A DNA stretch of 64,000 bases from an uncultured Collinsella sp. (GTDB lineage: Bacteria; Actinomycetota; Coriobacteriia; Coriobacteriales; Coriobacteriaceae): assembly GCA_900544115.1 (NCBI GenBank), contig UQTW01000012.1, positions 5,168 through 69,167 on the forward strand. Reading direction: 5' to 3'. The notes under the pieces are model-generated. The model saw nothing but the letters and a program-made list of their open reading frames with translations. It was not told where the DNA came from and made no database searches. A program made the translations under genes and the position numbers. Below are positions 1-7,869 of the stretch, piece after piece. Numbering within the stretch: the stretch's first letter is position 1; the number at the start of each line of letters is the position of its first letter.

Positions 1-39
1 GGCCTCATCGAGAACTATTAACGTCACCGGGAGGTGATT

Positions 40-558
40 ATGGAAGAACAAGCATTTAGACAGGCGGTCGAAGACCACCGGGATGTCGTGTTTCGGATCG
101 CGTTGACGTACCTGCGTGATCGCGCCGACGCCGACGATGTCGCTCAAGACGTCTTTCTGAAGTTACTCAAAAGCGATGCGCAATTTGAAAGCTGGGAACA
201 TCTTCGTCGATGGCTTATCCGGGTCACGATCAATGAATGCAAATCTCTCTTTCGAAAGCCGTGGAGACGCGTGGAGGATATTGAGAACCTGGCCGATTCG
301 CTTTCGATGGCGCAGGACGAGACCAAGGCCGTCCTGTCGGACGTCATGCGGCTTCCAGAACGATTTCGTATCCCCATCGTGCTCTATTACTATCTGGGCT
401 TCTCGACTTCAGAGATTGCCGAGTTGTTGCACGTACCAGCCGCGACCGTTCGAACGCGTTTAGCTCGCGGCAGATCGAAACTCAAGTTCATCCTAGAGGA
501 GGGCGACCGTGAAATCCAACCAAATCAAGCAGGCCTTCGAGTCCGTCCAAGCCGATAG
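40..558 (+). CDS. ECF-type RNA polymerase sigma factor
   Basis: A 172-aa sigma-70 family protein of extracytoplasmic-function size. Region 2 is in the N-terminal half (DADDVAQDVFLKLL, then WLIRVTINECKSLF). Region 4 is a C-terminal helix-turn-helix (YYLGFSTSEIAELL, then VPAATVRTRLARGRSKL). ATG at 40 is chosen over GTG at 34 because a GGGAGG ribosome site lies just upstream. The end overlaps the next gene by 50 nt, the usual arrangement for an ECF factor and its regulatory partner. It would direct core polymerase to a small stress or envelope regulon; target promoters cannot be seen. Confidence 0.9.
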   Translation: MEEQAFRQAVEDHRDVVFRIALTYLRDRADADDVAQDVFLKLLKSDAQFESWEHLRRWLIRVTINECKSLFRKPWRRVEDIENLADSLSMAQDETKAVLSDVMRLPERFRIPIVLYYYLGFSTSEIAELLHVPAATVRTRLARGRSKLKFILEEGDREIQPNQAGLRVRPSR

Positions 559-1585
559 CGATCTTGCTGACCGTGTTCTTTATGCCGCTGCTGGTGAGCC
601 GCTTCGCCGAAAGGGTCACGCGAAGCCTCTGTATGTTGCTGTGATCGGATGCCTTGCCGGGGTGTTGGCGACCGGAGGGGTCGCCTACGCCGTTGTCAAT
701 TCCAGTTATTTTGCCTCTGCCTGGGGAAACCATGGCAACGGAGAGTCCGTTACCTGGACTCAAGGTGGCTCGTCGGGGACTAAATATACCTACACCAGAG
801 AGTTTGGTGATGGTATCGCGCCCCAAAGCTTGGAGGGTTCAGTACAGAAGGTCAATCTGTCCGTCGAGGGCAACGGCTATACACTCGACATTCATGATAT
901 GGCTATCGACCAAAACGGCTGCGGTGCTGTGACGTTTACGCTGTCCAATCCAAATGGTGTTAACTACTACAAGCCGGCAGCAGAGACAGGCGAACTTGTT
1001 CTCTATGGTGAAGAAGAACAAGGCATCGGTACACCCAGCATGAACTTCGGCGAGGAATGGGCTGACACACGCTGCACCATTGATAAGGACACATCAAGCG
1101 ATACTGTCATTAATGGCACGATGTACTTTGCTTCTATGGATCGCGAGCGAGGTTTTCAACATGCGGTCACCTGGAATATCTCGTGGACCGAGGGCGAAGG
1201 AGAGGATGCGAAGCCGTTCGAGGCATCGACGCCCGAGTTTAGCGTTGGAGCGTACGTCGATACTAAGGAACTCCGCTCCGATGACTCGCCTCTCGAGATC
1301 AGCCCGTTTTCCATCCAGACGCACATCGATGATCTGGGCATTGACGCAGTCACGAAGAAGTTGACGGTTACCTACAAGGATGGATCGGAGCAGATTATCG
1401 AAGATGACGACGCAGGGGCGTTCAACTTATATTTTTCTTATACGCGCAATAGCGGAGAGAACATCTGGGTGCCAACGAAGTTGATTGATGTCGACCAAGT
1501 GGTCTCAGTAACGCTTGAGGGCACACGCTGCACTTCAACAGGGGGCGCCGAAACGTCGGAACCCTTTACCATCGTCTATTCGTAA
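509..1585 (+). CDS. Membrane-anchored anti-sigma-like protein (DUF4179-type architecture)
   Basis: A 358-aa protein with a short cytoplasmic N-terminus (about 40 residues), one membrane helix (about residues 41-63, YVAVIGCLAGVLATGGVAYA) and a large, acidic, beta-rich external domain. GTG at 509 has a GAGGAGG site just upstream. Translational overlap with the ECF sigma gene suggests it is that factor's anti-sigma or sensor. The N-terminal part lacks an obvious zinc-binding HxxxCxxC motif, so a ZAS-type domain is not supported. The family name is inference from architecture; the sigma-partner role comes from gene context. Confidence 0.6.
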   Translation: MKSNQIKQAFESVQADSDLADRVLYAAAGEPLRRKGHAKPLYVAVIGCLAGVLATGGVAYAVVNSSYFASAWGNHGNGESVTWTQGGSSGTKYTYTREFGDGIAPQSLEGSVQKVNLSVEGNGYTLDIHDMAIDQNGCGAVTFTLSNPNGVNYYKPAAETGELVLYGEEEQGIGTPSMNFGEEWADTRCTIDKDTSSDTVINGTMYFASMDRERGFQHAVTWNISWTEGEGEDAKPFEASTPEFSVGAYVDTKELRSDDSPLEISPFSIQTHIDDLGIDAVTKKLTVTYKDGSEQIIEDDDAGAFNLYFSYTRNSGENIWVPTKLIDVDQVVSVTLEGTRCTSTGGAETSEPFTIVYS

Positions 1586-1590
1586 GATTT

Positions 1591-1626
1591 GGGGCCGCTT
1601 CCTACTAGGGGAGGCGGCCCATTTTG
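1591..1626 (+). terminator. Rho-independent terminator after the sigma/anti-sigma pair
   Basis: GGGCCGCTTCC pairs with GGGAGGCGGCCC around a short loop, followed by ATTTTG. It starts 5 nt after the stop codon. Confidence 0.8.
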
Positions 1627-1791
1627 CATTAAATGGACGGTTAGACCGAGCGATATACTTCCGAAGACGCCGCCGATTTCCATGCGACAGATGAGAGCAG
1701 ATCACCGCTGGAGCTCGACGTTTCCGCAGATAAAACCGACCAAAATAAACCTGTCCCTTTTTGGCAGGTAACGTTGCCCCGACGAGCACGT

Positions 1792-1932
1792 CGGATTCCC
1801 GGGCCGGGCGGCACAGGGGTTAAGTTTGTCGCGAGTTCCGCACGAGCCGGAGGCCACTTAATGTGGCCTCCGTGCGAGCCAGGACTGTAGAGCAGCAAAC
1901 TTAACCCCTGTGCCGCCCGGCCCGGGAATCCG
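1792..1932 (+). repeat. Dispersed structured element, copy 1 (long variable stem, conserved core)
   Basis: A perfect 36-bp inverted repeat (1793-1828 with 1896-1931, extendable by one pair) encloses a 67-nt core at 1829-1895. The core begins TCGCGAGTTCCGCACG, contains a 9-bp hairpin with loop TTAAT (1849-1871) and ends AGGACTGTAGAGCAG. The same core is found near 19101-19169 and, reversed, at 63938-64000. The outer stem here differs from copy 2 yet is perfectly paired, which indicates selection or a mechanism that maintains pairing. It lies about 200 bp upstream of rpsL. Confidence 0.8.
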
Positions 1933-1991
1933 CCCCCGCGCACAGGAGGGGATTCCTTTTGTGTAGGCTTTGCGGAAATGTGCCAATTTTG

Positions 1992-2011
1992 GGATACGCC
2001 CGGCGGCGTGG
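1992..2011 (+). promoter_or_regulatory. Ribosomal-operon upstream motif, copy 1
   Basis: GGATACGCCCG followed by GCGTGG. A closely similar block precedes rplC (19263) and rplB (21128), and a weaker one precedes rplN (24505). Its ends, ATACG and CGTG, are partly inverted. Function unknown. Confidence 0.5.
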
Positions 2012-2015
2012 TCTG

Positions 2016-2044
2016 TTGACGGCACAGCTAACGCCACGTATCCT
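2016..2044 (+). promoter_or_regulatory. Probable sigma-70 promoter of the rpsL operon
   Basis: A -35 TTGACG and -10 TATCCT are separated by exactly 17 bp. Transcription from here would give a leader of roughly 85 nt before rpsL. Confidence 0.65.
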
Positions 2045-2137
2045 ATCGAACTGCGTGTTTCGTAGGGGGATGCTGACCCCTCGATTCAAGCCGTTGCACT
2101 TTACAGAAAGCTGGAATCATTCGAGAAGGAGTACGCT

Positions 2138-2515
2138 TTGCCTACTATTAACCAGCTGGTTCGCCAGGGCCGTCGTTCCGTGCCCAAGAAGTCCAAGAAC
2201 GCTGCTCTGCAGCACAACTCCCAGAAGCGCGGCGTGTGCACCCGCGTCTTCACCACGAGCCCCAAGAAGCCGAACTCGGCTCTTCGTAAGGTTGCCCGTG
2301 TTCGCCTTGTCAACGGCATCGAAGTTACTGCTTACATCCCGGGTGAGGGCCACAACCTGCAGGAGCACTCCATCGTGCTCGTCCGCGGCGGTCGTGTCCG
2401 TGACCTCCCTGGTGTCCGTTATCACGTCATCCGTGGCGCCTACGACGCTGCTCCGGTCCAGAACCGTATGCAGGCCCGTTCCAAGTACGGTGCTAAGCGC
2501 CCCAAGGCCAAATAA
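2138..2515 (+). CDS. rpsL: 30S ribosomal protein S12
   Basis: A 125-aa small-subunit protein of the decoding centre. The family core is clear: PTINQLVRQGR at the N-terminus, TTSPKKPNSALRKVARVRL near residues 36-55 and a lysine-rich end. The start is TTG at 2138, set by a GAGAAGGAG ribosome site and by family length. First gene of rpsL-rpsG-fusA-rpsJ; it should be highly expressed. Mutations in the KKPNS region give streptomycin resistance in other bacteria; nothing unusual is seen here. Confidence 0.97.
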   Translation: MPTINQLVRQGRRSVPKKSKNAALQHNSQKRGVCTRVFTTSPKKPNSALRKVARVRLVNGIEVTAYIPGEGHNLQEHSIVLVRGGRVRDLPGVRYHVIRGAYDAAPVQNRMQARSKYGAKRPKAK

Positions 2516-2589
2516 GCCAGATAACGTTTTGATACTTTCGCCGTGTGCCGTCTTGAGCGCCGCACGGTAGACACTTAAGGAGATTTCAC

Positions 2590-3063
2590 ATGCCGCGTCG
2601 TGCAGCAGCTAATCGTCGTGAGGTTCAGCCTGACGCCGTTTACAACAACCGCCTGGTGACTCAGCTCATCAACAAGGTCCTTCTTGACGGCAAGAAGGCC
2701 ACCGCTGAGCGCATCGTTTACACCGCTTTCGAGATCGTTGCCGAGAAGTCCGAGGGTGGCGACGCTCTCGCTACCTTCAAGAAGGCTATGGACAACGTCA
2801 AGCCCACGCTCGAGGTTAAGCCCAAGCGTGTCGGCGGCGCTACCTATCAGGTCCCGATGGAGGTCAACTCCCGTCGTTCCACCGCTCTGGGTATCCGCTG
2901 GATCGTCAACTTCTCCCGCGCTCGCAAGGAGAAGACCATGGCCGAGCGTCTCGCCAACGAGATCCTCGACGCCTCCAACGGCCTGGGCGCTTCCGTCAAG
3001 AAGCGTGAGGACGTCTTCAAGATGGCCGAGGCCAACCGCGCGTTCTCTCACTATCGTTGGTAA
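2590..3063 (+). CDS. rpsG: 30S ribosomal protein S7
   Basis: A 157-aa primary 16S rRNA-binding protein of the 30S head. It starts MPRRAAANRREVQPD and ends AEANRAFSHYRW, as in the family. ATG is preceded by TTAAGGAG. The 74-nt gap after rpsL holds a weak hairpin (CCGTG with CACGG) but no terminator, so it is cotranscribed. In E. coli S7 represses its own operon from such a spacer; whether this spacer is a target is unknown. Confidence 0.97.
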   Translation: MPRRAAANRREVQPDAVYNNRLVTQLINKVLLDGKKATAERIVYTAFEIVAEKSEGGDALATFKKAMDNVKPTLEVKPKRVGGATYQVPMEVNSRRSTALGIRWIVNFSRARKEKTMAERLANEILDASNGLGASVKKREDVFKMAEANRAFSHYRW

Positions 3064-3082
3064 GTTAAGGTAAGGAACTAAC

Positions 3083-5182
3083 ATGGCTAAGCCTAAGTAC
3101 AAGCTTTCCGATACCCGTAACATCGGCATCATGGCCCACATCGATGCCGGTAAGACCACCACGACCGAGCGTATTCTTTACTACACCGGTAAGACCCACA
3201 AGATCGGTGAGGTCCATGAGGGCGCTGCCACCATGGACTGGATGGTTCAGGAGCAGGAGCGCGGCGTAACCATTACCTCCGCTGCTACCACCTGCTTCTG
3301 GAACAAGGACGGCAAGGACTACCGCATCCAGATCATCGACACCCCGGGCCACGTTGACTTCACCGCCGAGGTCGAGCGCTGCCTGCGCGTCCTCGATGGC
3401 GCTGTCGCCGTCTTCGACGCCGTTGCCGGCGTTCAGCCCCAGTCTGAGACCGTTTGGCGTCAGGCTTCTACCTTCAACGTTCCCCGCATCGCCTTCATCA
3501 ACAAGTATGACCGCGTGGGCGCTGACTTCTTCAACGCTATCGAGACCATGAAGGATCGTCTCGACGCTAACGCCGTGGCCGCTCAGGTCCCGATGGGCGC
3601 CGAGGACAACTTCTGGGGCGTCATCGACCTGGTCACCATGACTGCATGGGACTTCAAGGCCGACGAGAAGGGCATGACCTACCCCGAGCCGATGGACGAG
3701 ATCCCGGCTGAGTTCGCCGACATCGCTGCCACCAAGCGCGAGGAGCTCCTCGACGCTGCTGCCAGCTTTGACGACGAGCTCATGGAGAAGATCCTCATGG
3801 AGGAGGACTTCACCGTCGAGGAGCTCAAGGCTGCTCTGCGTAAGGGCGTTCTGGCCAACGAGCTCAACCTCGTCTTCGTGGGCTCCGCCTACAAGAACAA
3901 GGGCGTCCAGGAGCTGCTCGACGCTGTCGTCGACTACCTGCCCAGCCCGCTCGACGTTGAGGCCGTCACCGGTACCGATCCGGACACCGGCGAGGAGATC
4001 CAGCGTCATCCTTCCTTCGACGAGCCCTTCTCCGGCCTGGTCTTCAAGATCATGACCGACCCGTTCGTCGGTAAGCTCACCTATGTCCGCGTTTACTCCG
4101 GCCGCGCCGAGTCCGGCTCCTACGTTGTCAACGCTTCCAACGGTCAGCGCGAGCGCCTCGGCCGCATCCTCGAGATGAACGCCGCCGAGCGTATCGACCG
4201 TGACGACGCTGCCGCCGGCGACATCGTCGCTTGCGTCGGATTCAAGAACTCCACCACCGGTGACACCCTGTGCGCCGAGGGCAAGGAGATCGTCCTCGAG
4301 AAGATCGAGTTCGCTAAGCCCGTTATCGACGTTGCCATCGAGCCCAAGACCAAGGCCGAGCAGGACAAGATGTCCCTGGCTCTGACCAAGCTCGCCGAGG
4401 AGGACCCGACCTTCCAGGTGTCCACCAACCACGAGACCGGCCAGACCATCATCGCCGGCATGGGCGAGCTGCACCTCGAGATCATCGTCGACCGTCTGCT
4501 CCGCGAGTTCAAAGTTGACGCTAACGTTGGTAAGCCCCAGGTTGCCTACCGCGAGACCGCTGGTCACGACGTCGAGAAGGCTGAGGGCAAGTTCGTCCGT
4601 CAGTCCGGCGGTCGCGGTCAGTACGGCCACGCCGTCATCAAGCTCGAGAAGATGGAGGAGGGCTTCGGCTACGAGTTCGTCAACGCTATCGTCGGCGGCG
4701 TCGTGCCCAAGGAGTACATCCCGTCCATCGACAAGGGCATCCAGGAGGCCCTGAACACCGGTGTTATCGCCGGCTTCCCGGTCCTCGACGTCAAGGTCAC
4801 CCTGTTCGACGGTTCTTACCACGAGGTCGACTCCTCCGAGGCCGCCTTCAAGATCGCCGGTTCCATGGCTATCAAGGACGCCCTCAAGAAGTCCGATCCG
4901 CAGCTGCTCGAGCCGATTATGGCTGTCGAGGTCGAGACCCCCGAGCAGTACATGGGCGACGTTATGGGCAACCTCTCCGGTCGCCGCGGCAAGATCGAGG
5001 GCATGGAGGATCGCAAGAACAGCAAGCTCATCCGTGCCAAGGTGCCGCTGGGCGAGATGTTCGGTTACGCTACCGACCTTCGCTCCCAGACCCAGGGCCG
5101 TGCATCCTACACGATGCAGTTCGACTCTTATGAGCCCGCGCCCAAGTCCATCGTGGACGAGGTCATGAGCAAGAACGCCTAA
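3083..5182 (+). CDS. fusA: Translation elongation factor G
   Basis: A 699-aa GTPase that drives ribosomal translocation. GTP-binding motifs are AHIDAGKTTTTERIL (G1), DTPGHVDF (G3) and NKYD (G4, with Tyr where Met is more usual). Domains II-V follow at normal length, including GGRGQYGHAVIKLE in domain IV. It starts 19 nt after rpsG with site AAGGAA. The tuf gene that usually follows is absent; rpsJ comes next after 60 nt. Confidence 0.97.
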   Translation: MAKPKYKLSDTRNIGIMAHIDAGKTTTTERILYYTGKTHKIGEVHEGAATMDWMVQEQERGVTITSAATTCFWNKDGKDYRIQIIDTPGHVDFTAEVERCLRVLDGAVAVFDAVAGVQPQSETVWRQASTFNVPRIAFINKYDRVGADFFNAIETMKDRLDANAVAAQVPMGAEDNFWGVIDLVTMTAWDFKADEKGMTYPEPMDEIPAEFADIAATKREELLDAAASFDDELMEKILMEEDFTVEELKAALRKGVLANELNLVFVGSAYKNKGVQELLDAVVDYLPSPLDVEAVTGTDPDTGEEIQRHPSFDEPFSGLVFKIMTDPFVGKLTYVRVYSGRAESGSYVVNASNGQRERLGRILEMNAAERIDRDDAAAGDIVACVGFKNSTTGDTLCAEGKEIVLEKIEFAKPVIDVAIEPKTKAEQDKMSLALTKLAEEDPTFQVSTNHETGQTIIAGMGELHLEIIVDRLLREFKVDANVGKPQVAYRETAGHDVEKAEGKFVRQSGGRGQYGHAVIKLEKMEEGFGYEFVNAIVGGVVPKEYIPSIDKGIQEALNTGVIAGFPVLDVKVTLFDGSYHEVDSSEAAFKIAGSMAIKDALKKSDPQLLEPIMAVEVETPEQYMGDVMGNLSGRRGKIEGMEDRKNSKLIRAKVPLGEMFGYATDLRSQTQGRASYTMQFDSYEPAPKSIVDEVMSKNA

Positions 5183-5207
5183 GTTCGAGCTCCCTGTTAC
5201 GTAATCC

Positions 5208-5226
5208 GCGAGAGCATCTCTCGCAC
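5208..5226 (+). promoter_or_regulatory. Hairpin immediately before the rpsJ ribosome site
   Basis: GCGAGAG pairs with CTCTCGC around a CAT loop, directly upstream of TTTGGAGG. It could affect rpsJ translation or mark an mRNA-processing site. Confidence 0.45.
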
Positions 5227-5242
5227 TCTTTGGAGGTTTAAG

Positions 5243-5551
5243 TTGGCTACCCAGAAGATCCGCATTCGCCTCAAGGGCTATGATCACGAGGTCGTCGATC
5301 AGTCCGCGAAGCTCATCGTCGAGACCGCTCAGAAGACCGGCGCTCGCGTTTCCGGTCCTGTCCCCCTGCCCACCGAGCGCAACCTGTACACGGTTATCCG
5401 CTCGCCGCACGTGAACAAGGACTCCCGTGAGCAGTTCGAGATGCGCACCCACAAGCGCCTCATCGACATCCTCGACCCCACCTCGGGCACCGTTGATTCG
5501 CTTATGCGTCTCGACCTCCCCGCTGGCGTCGACATCGACATCAAGCTCTAA
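5243..5551 (+). CDS. rpsJ: 30S ribosomal protein S10
   Basis: A 102-aa 30S head protein, also NusE of the antitermination complex. It begins ATQKIRIRLKGYDHEVVD and contains the usual GPVPLPT segment. The start is TTG at 5243 with a TTTGGAGG site. In most bacteria rpsJ heads the S10 operon; here it closes the str operon and is separated from rplC by about 14 kb. Confidence 0.96.
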   Translation: MATQKIRIRLKGYDHEVVDQSAKLIVETAQKTGARVSGPVPLPTERNLYTVIRSPHVNKDSREQFEMRTHKRLIDILDPTSGTVDSLMRLDLPAGVDIDIKL

Positions 5552-5570
5552 GCGATATCGCTCATAGCTT

Positions 5571-5610
5571 AAAGGGCCCCGCTGCCGCTACGGTAGCGGG
5601 GCCCTTTTGT
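5571..5610 (+). terminator. Strong terminator ending the str operon
   Basis: AAGGGCCCCGCT pairs with AGCGGGGCCCTT and is followed by TTGTTTTG. Confidence 0.9.
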
Positions 5611-5667
5611 TTTGCATGATGGGTTTGGATCGCCGGGTAAGGCTGCCGAGCGGCTGGCTGTGGCGAC

Positions 5668-6444
5668 CTACTCACTCAAGGGGCGCAATGACGCTTCCTC
5701 AAAATGGAAGGATCGCAAGCCGTCTTCTGTTTCGATGCACGCACGACCAAAGCCATCGACCGTTTTAAAGATGCCTCGCGCCAGCTCGTCACCGGCAGGG
5801 GAGCGGGCGATAACGTGCTTTCCAATCCAATTGAGGTGAGCGACATATTCGCCGTGGACGGGCGCGAGCGGTCCGGTGTTTTCTTCCATGGCGTTGAGGC
5901 GTTCTGCCCAGGCATCTATAGCGTCTATAACTGCGTGATAGACCTCATCGAGGAGCATGTCGACAGCTGGAACGTTCTCGTTAAGGTTCGAGAGACCGAT
6001 TGCCGGCAGGCCGCCATCGGGCACCTCTTGGGGCGCATAGTTCACATTGACACCAATGCCACAGACGGCGAAAGGTTTGCCTTCGTTATCGCGTGCGGCC
6101 TCGACCAGAATGCCGCCGAGTTTGCGTCCACGCGCGACCAGGTCGTTGGGCCATTTGAGGCCAATCTCGTTTGCAAGACCCTGTTTTTCGAGCGCCTCGA
6201 GCACCGCTAGGCCGCTGACGGCAGCAAGACCAGAGTACTTCGCAGGATTAACGCATGGACGCAGGACAATCGAAAGCAATAGGTTGCCGGCGGTTGAATC
6301 CCACTTGTGGCCGCGCCGGCCGCGTCCTGCTGTCTGAGCCCGGGCGGCAAGTCCTGTGCCGTGCGGCGCTCCCTGTTTTCCTGCTTCGAGCAGGTCATCG
6401 TTGGTCGATCCGGTTACGTCGACTATCGTTAATTTGGCATCCAT
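5668..6444 (-). CDS. birA: Biotin-[acetyl-CoA carboxylase] ligase
   Basis: A 258-aa enzyme that makes biotinyl-AMP and attaches biotin to AccB. Motifs: STNDDLLEA, the biotinyl-AMP loop AGRGRRGHKW, LKWPNDL and GGILVEA, then a small C-terminal SH3-like domain. The start at 6444 (MDAKLTIVDVTGSTND) has a GGAGGTAG site; upstream in-frame codons are not conserved. There is no N-terminal winged helix, so it is a monofunctional ligase, not a repressor. It is divergent from the fatty-acid operon that encodes its substrate AccB. Confidence 0.92.
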   Translation of the reverse strand: MDAKLTIVDVTGSTNDDLLEAGKQGAPHGTGLAARAQTAGRGRRGHKWDSTAGNLLLSIVLRPCVNPAKYSGLAAVSGLAVLEALEKQGLANEIGLKWPNDLVARGRKLGGILVEAARDNEGKPFAVCGIGVNVNYAPQEVPDGGLPAIGLSNLNENVPAVDMLLDEVYHAVIDAIDAWAERLNAMEENTGPLAPVHGEYVAHLNWIGKHVIARSPAGDELARGIFKTVDGFGRACIETEDGLRSFHFEEASLRPLSE

Positions 6445-6536
6445 AACGGCTGCTACCTCCTTAATGAATAAGTGAATAACGCAATGGTGTCGAGAGAGAC
6501 ACAATGTGAAGCCTTTGTCGCATTTGGACAATTTAA

Positions 6537-6552
6537 TGTTAACACGTTAACA
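6537..6552. promoter_or_regulatory. Operator-like palindrome 1 of the fab operon
   Basis: TGTTAACACGTTAACA: two perfect 7-bp half-sites with a 2-bp spacer. It sits about 15 bp upstream of a TATCCT -10-like hexamer (6569-6574), in the -35 region. The second copy is at 6585. Confidence 0.6.
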
Positions 6553-6584
6553 ACGACTGAAATGCGCTATCCTCTCTTGGTCGA

Positions 6585-6600
6585 TGTAAACACGTCAACA
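6585..6600. promoter_or_regulatory. Operator-like palindrome 2 of the fab operon
   Basis: TGTAAACACGTCAACA matches palindrome 1 at 14 of 16 positions and keeps the AC spacer. It is 48 bp downstream of copy 1, just before the fabH ribosome site. Confidence 0.55.
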
Positions 6601-6618
6601 ACTCAAAGGAGGTTAGTG

Positions 6619-7578
6619 ATGGGTTTCACGATTCTTGGAACAGGCTCGGCGCTTCCTAAGCGCAGTGTTTCCAATGACGAGCTGTCCGAGTTCCTCGATA
6701 CCTCGGATGAGTGGATTTTTACCCGCACAGGTATTAAGAGTCGCCACGTCTGCACCACCGAGTCACTTGACGACCTTGCCGTAGCGGCGAGCGAGCGGGC
6801 ACTTCAGGTGTCCGGAATCGACGCGAGCCAGTTGGATCTGATCGTCTGCTCGACGACGACGGGTGACCACCTTGTTCCCGCCGAGGCGTGTGCCGTTGCT
6901 GAGCGACTGGGCGCGACGTGCCCTGCCTTCGATGTCTCGGCTGCCTGCGCCGGCTTCGTATTTGCGCTCGATGTTGCCGAGGGCTATATCGCCCGAGGAC
7001 GAGCCAAGCATGTGCTTGTCGTTGCCGCCGAGCAGATGACGCGCGCGCTCGACTGGACCGACCGCGCCACCTGTGTGCTCTTTGGCGATGGGGCAGGCGC
7101 CGCGGTGATTGAGGCTGGGGGAGACAGCCCCCTTGCCGTTGAGCTTTCGACGGCGCCCGACGTCGAGACGTTGTGCGTTCCCGGTCTGGTCGGCACCTCG
7201 CCGTTTAAGGCCTCCGCAGATAGCGAGAGCGTGCTGTCCATGAATGGCCGCCGCGTGTTCAAGTTCGGCGTCAACGCGATTTGCGACACGGTCCATAAGC
7301 TTGCGAGCGATACGGGCATTTCGGTCGAGGACATCGACCATTTTGTATTCCATCAGGCTAACGAACGAATCCTGAGTCAGGCGGTCAAGCGCCTCGGTGT
7401 GCCAGACAAGCGCGTGGTTCGAACGCTGCGCGAGACCGGCAACATTTCGAGCGCATGCATTCCGCTTGCCCTCGACCGGCTGGCAAACGCCGGTGCACTT
7501 CACACGGGCGACACCATCGCCCTCGTTGGATTTGGCGCCGGTCTGGATATAGGTGGCTATCTACTTCGTTGGAAGTAG
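6619..7578 (+). CDS. fabH: 3-oxoacyl-ACP synthase III
   Basis: A 319-aa condensing enzyme that starts fatty-acid synthesis from acyl-CoA and malonyl-ACP. The catalytic triad is visible: Cys110 in SAACAGF, His in FHQANERI, Asn in TGNISSA. The start MGFTILGTGSALP is set by AAAGGAGG and family alignment; longer upstream reading covers the operator region. First gene of a ten-gene operon. Confidence 0.95.
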   Translation: MGFTILGTGSALPKRSVSNDELSEFLDTSDEWIFTRTGIKSRHVCTTESLDDLAVAASERALQVSGIDASQLDLIVCSTTTGDHLVPAEACAVAERLGATCPAFDVSAACAGFVFALDVAEGYIARGRAKHVLVVAAEQMTRALDWTDRATCVLFGDGAGAAVIEAGGDSPLAVELSTAPDVETLCVPGLVGTSPFKASADSESVLSMNGRRVFKFGVNAICDTVHKLASDTGISVEDIDHFVFHQANERILSQAVKRLGVPDKRVVRTLRETGNISSACIPLALDRLANAGALHTGDTIALVGFGAGLDIGGYLLRWK

Positions 7579-7630
7579 TCGCACATAGGAAATAAAAACG
7601 CCCCTAGGGCACAAACAAAGGAGAACTACC

Positions 7631-7867
7631 ATGGCAGATCAGAAGACCTTCGAGCGCGTTTGCGATGTTATCCGCGAGACCGCCGGTCTTGACGACGTCG
7701 AGATGAAGCCCGAGTCCACGCTCGAGGAGATTGGTCTCGACAGTCTGGGCACCGTCGAGATCCTCGTCGCCGTTGAGGACGAGTTTGGCATCCAGCTCGA
7801 TACCGAGGAGAACCCCAAGACGGTCGGCGAGTTCGCCGATACGGTCGAGGCGGCATTGGAGAAGTAG
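7631..7867 (+). CDS. acpP: Acyl carrier protein
   Basis: A 78-aa acidic carrier. The phosphopantetheine attachment serine is in the motif IGLDSLGTVEI (about residue 38). It has a strong AAAGGAG site. A short GCCC/GGGC hairpin lies in the 52-nt gap after fabH. It carries growing chains for the Fab enzymes encoded around it. Confidence 0.95.
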   Translation: MADQKTFERVCDVIRETAGLDDVEMKPESTLEEIGLDSLGTVEILVAVEDEFGIQLDTEENPKTVGEFADTVEAALEK

Positions 7868-7869
7868 AG

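Noticed and set aside
3065..5452. Long open frame antisense to fusA and rpsJ
   Set aside because: It is the shadow of a strongly biased high-GC coding region; the + strand proteins are certain.
5668..6531. BirA with an N-terminal extension to 6531
   Set aside because: The 29 extra residues have no HTH character, and GGAGGTAG marks the start at 6444.
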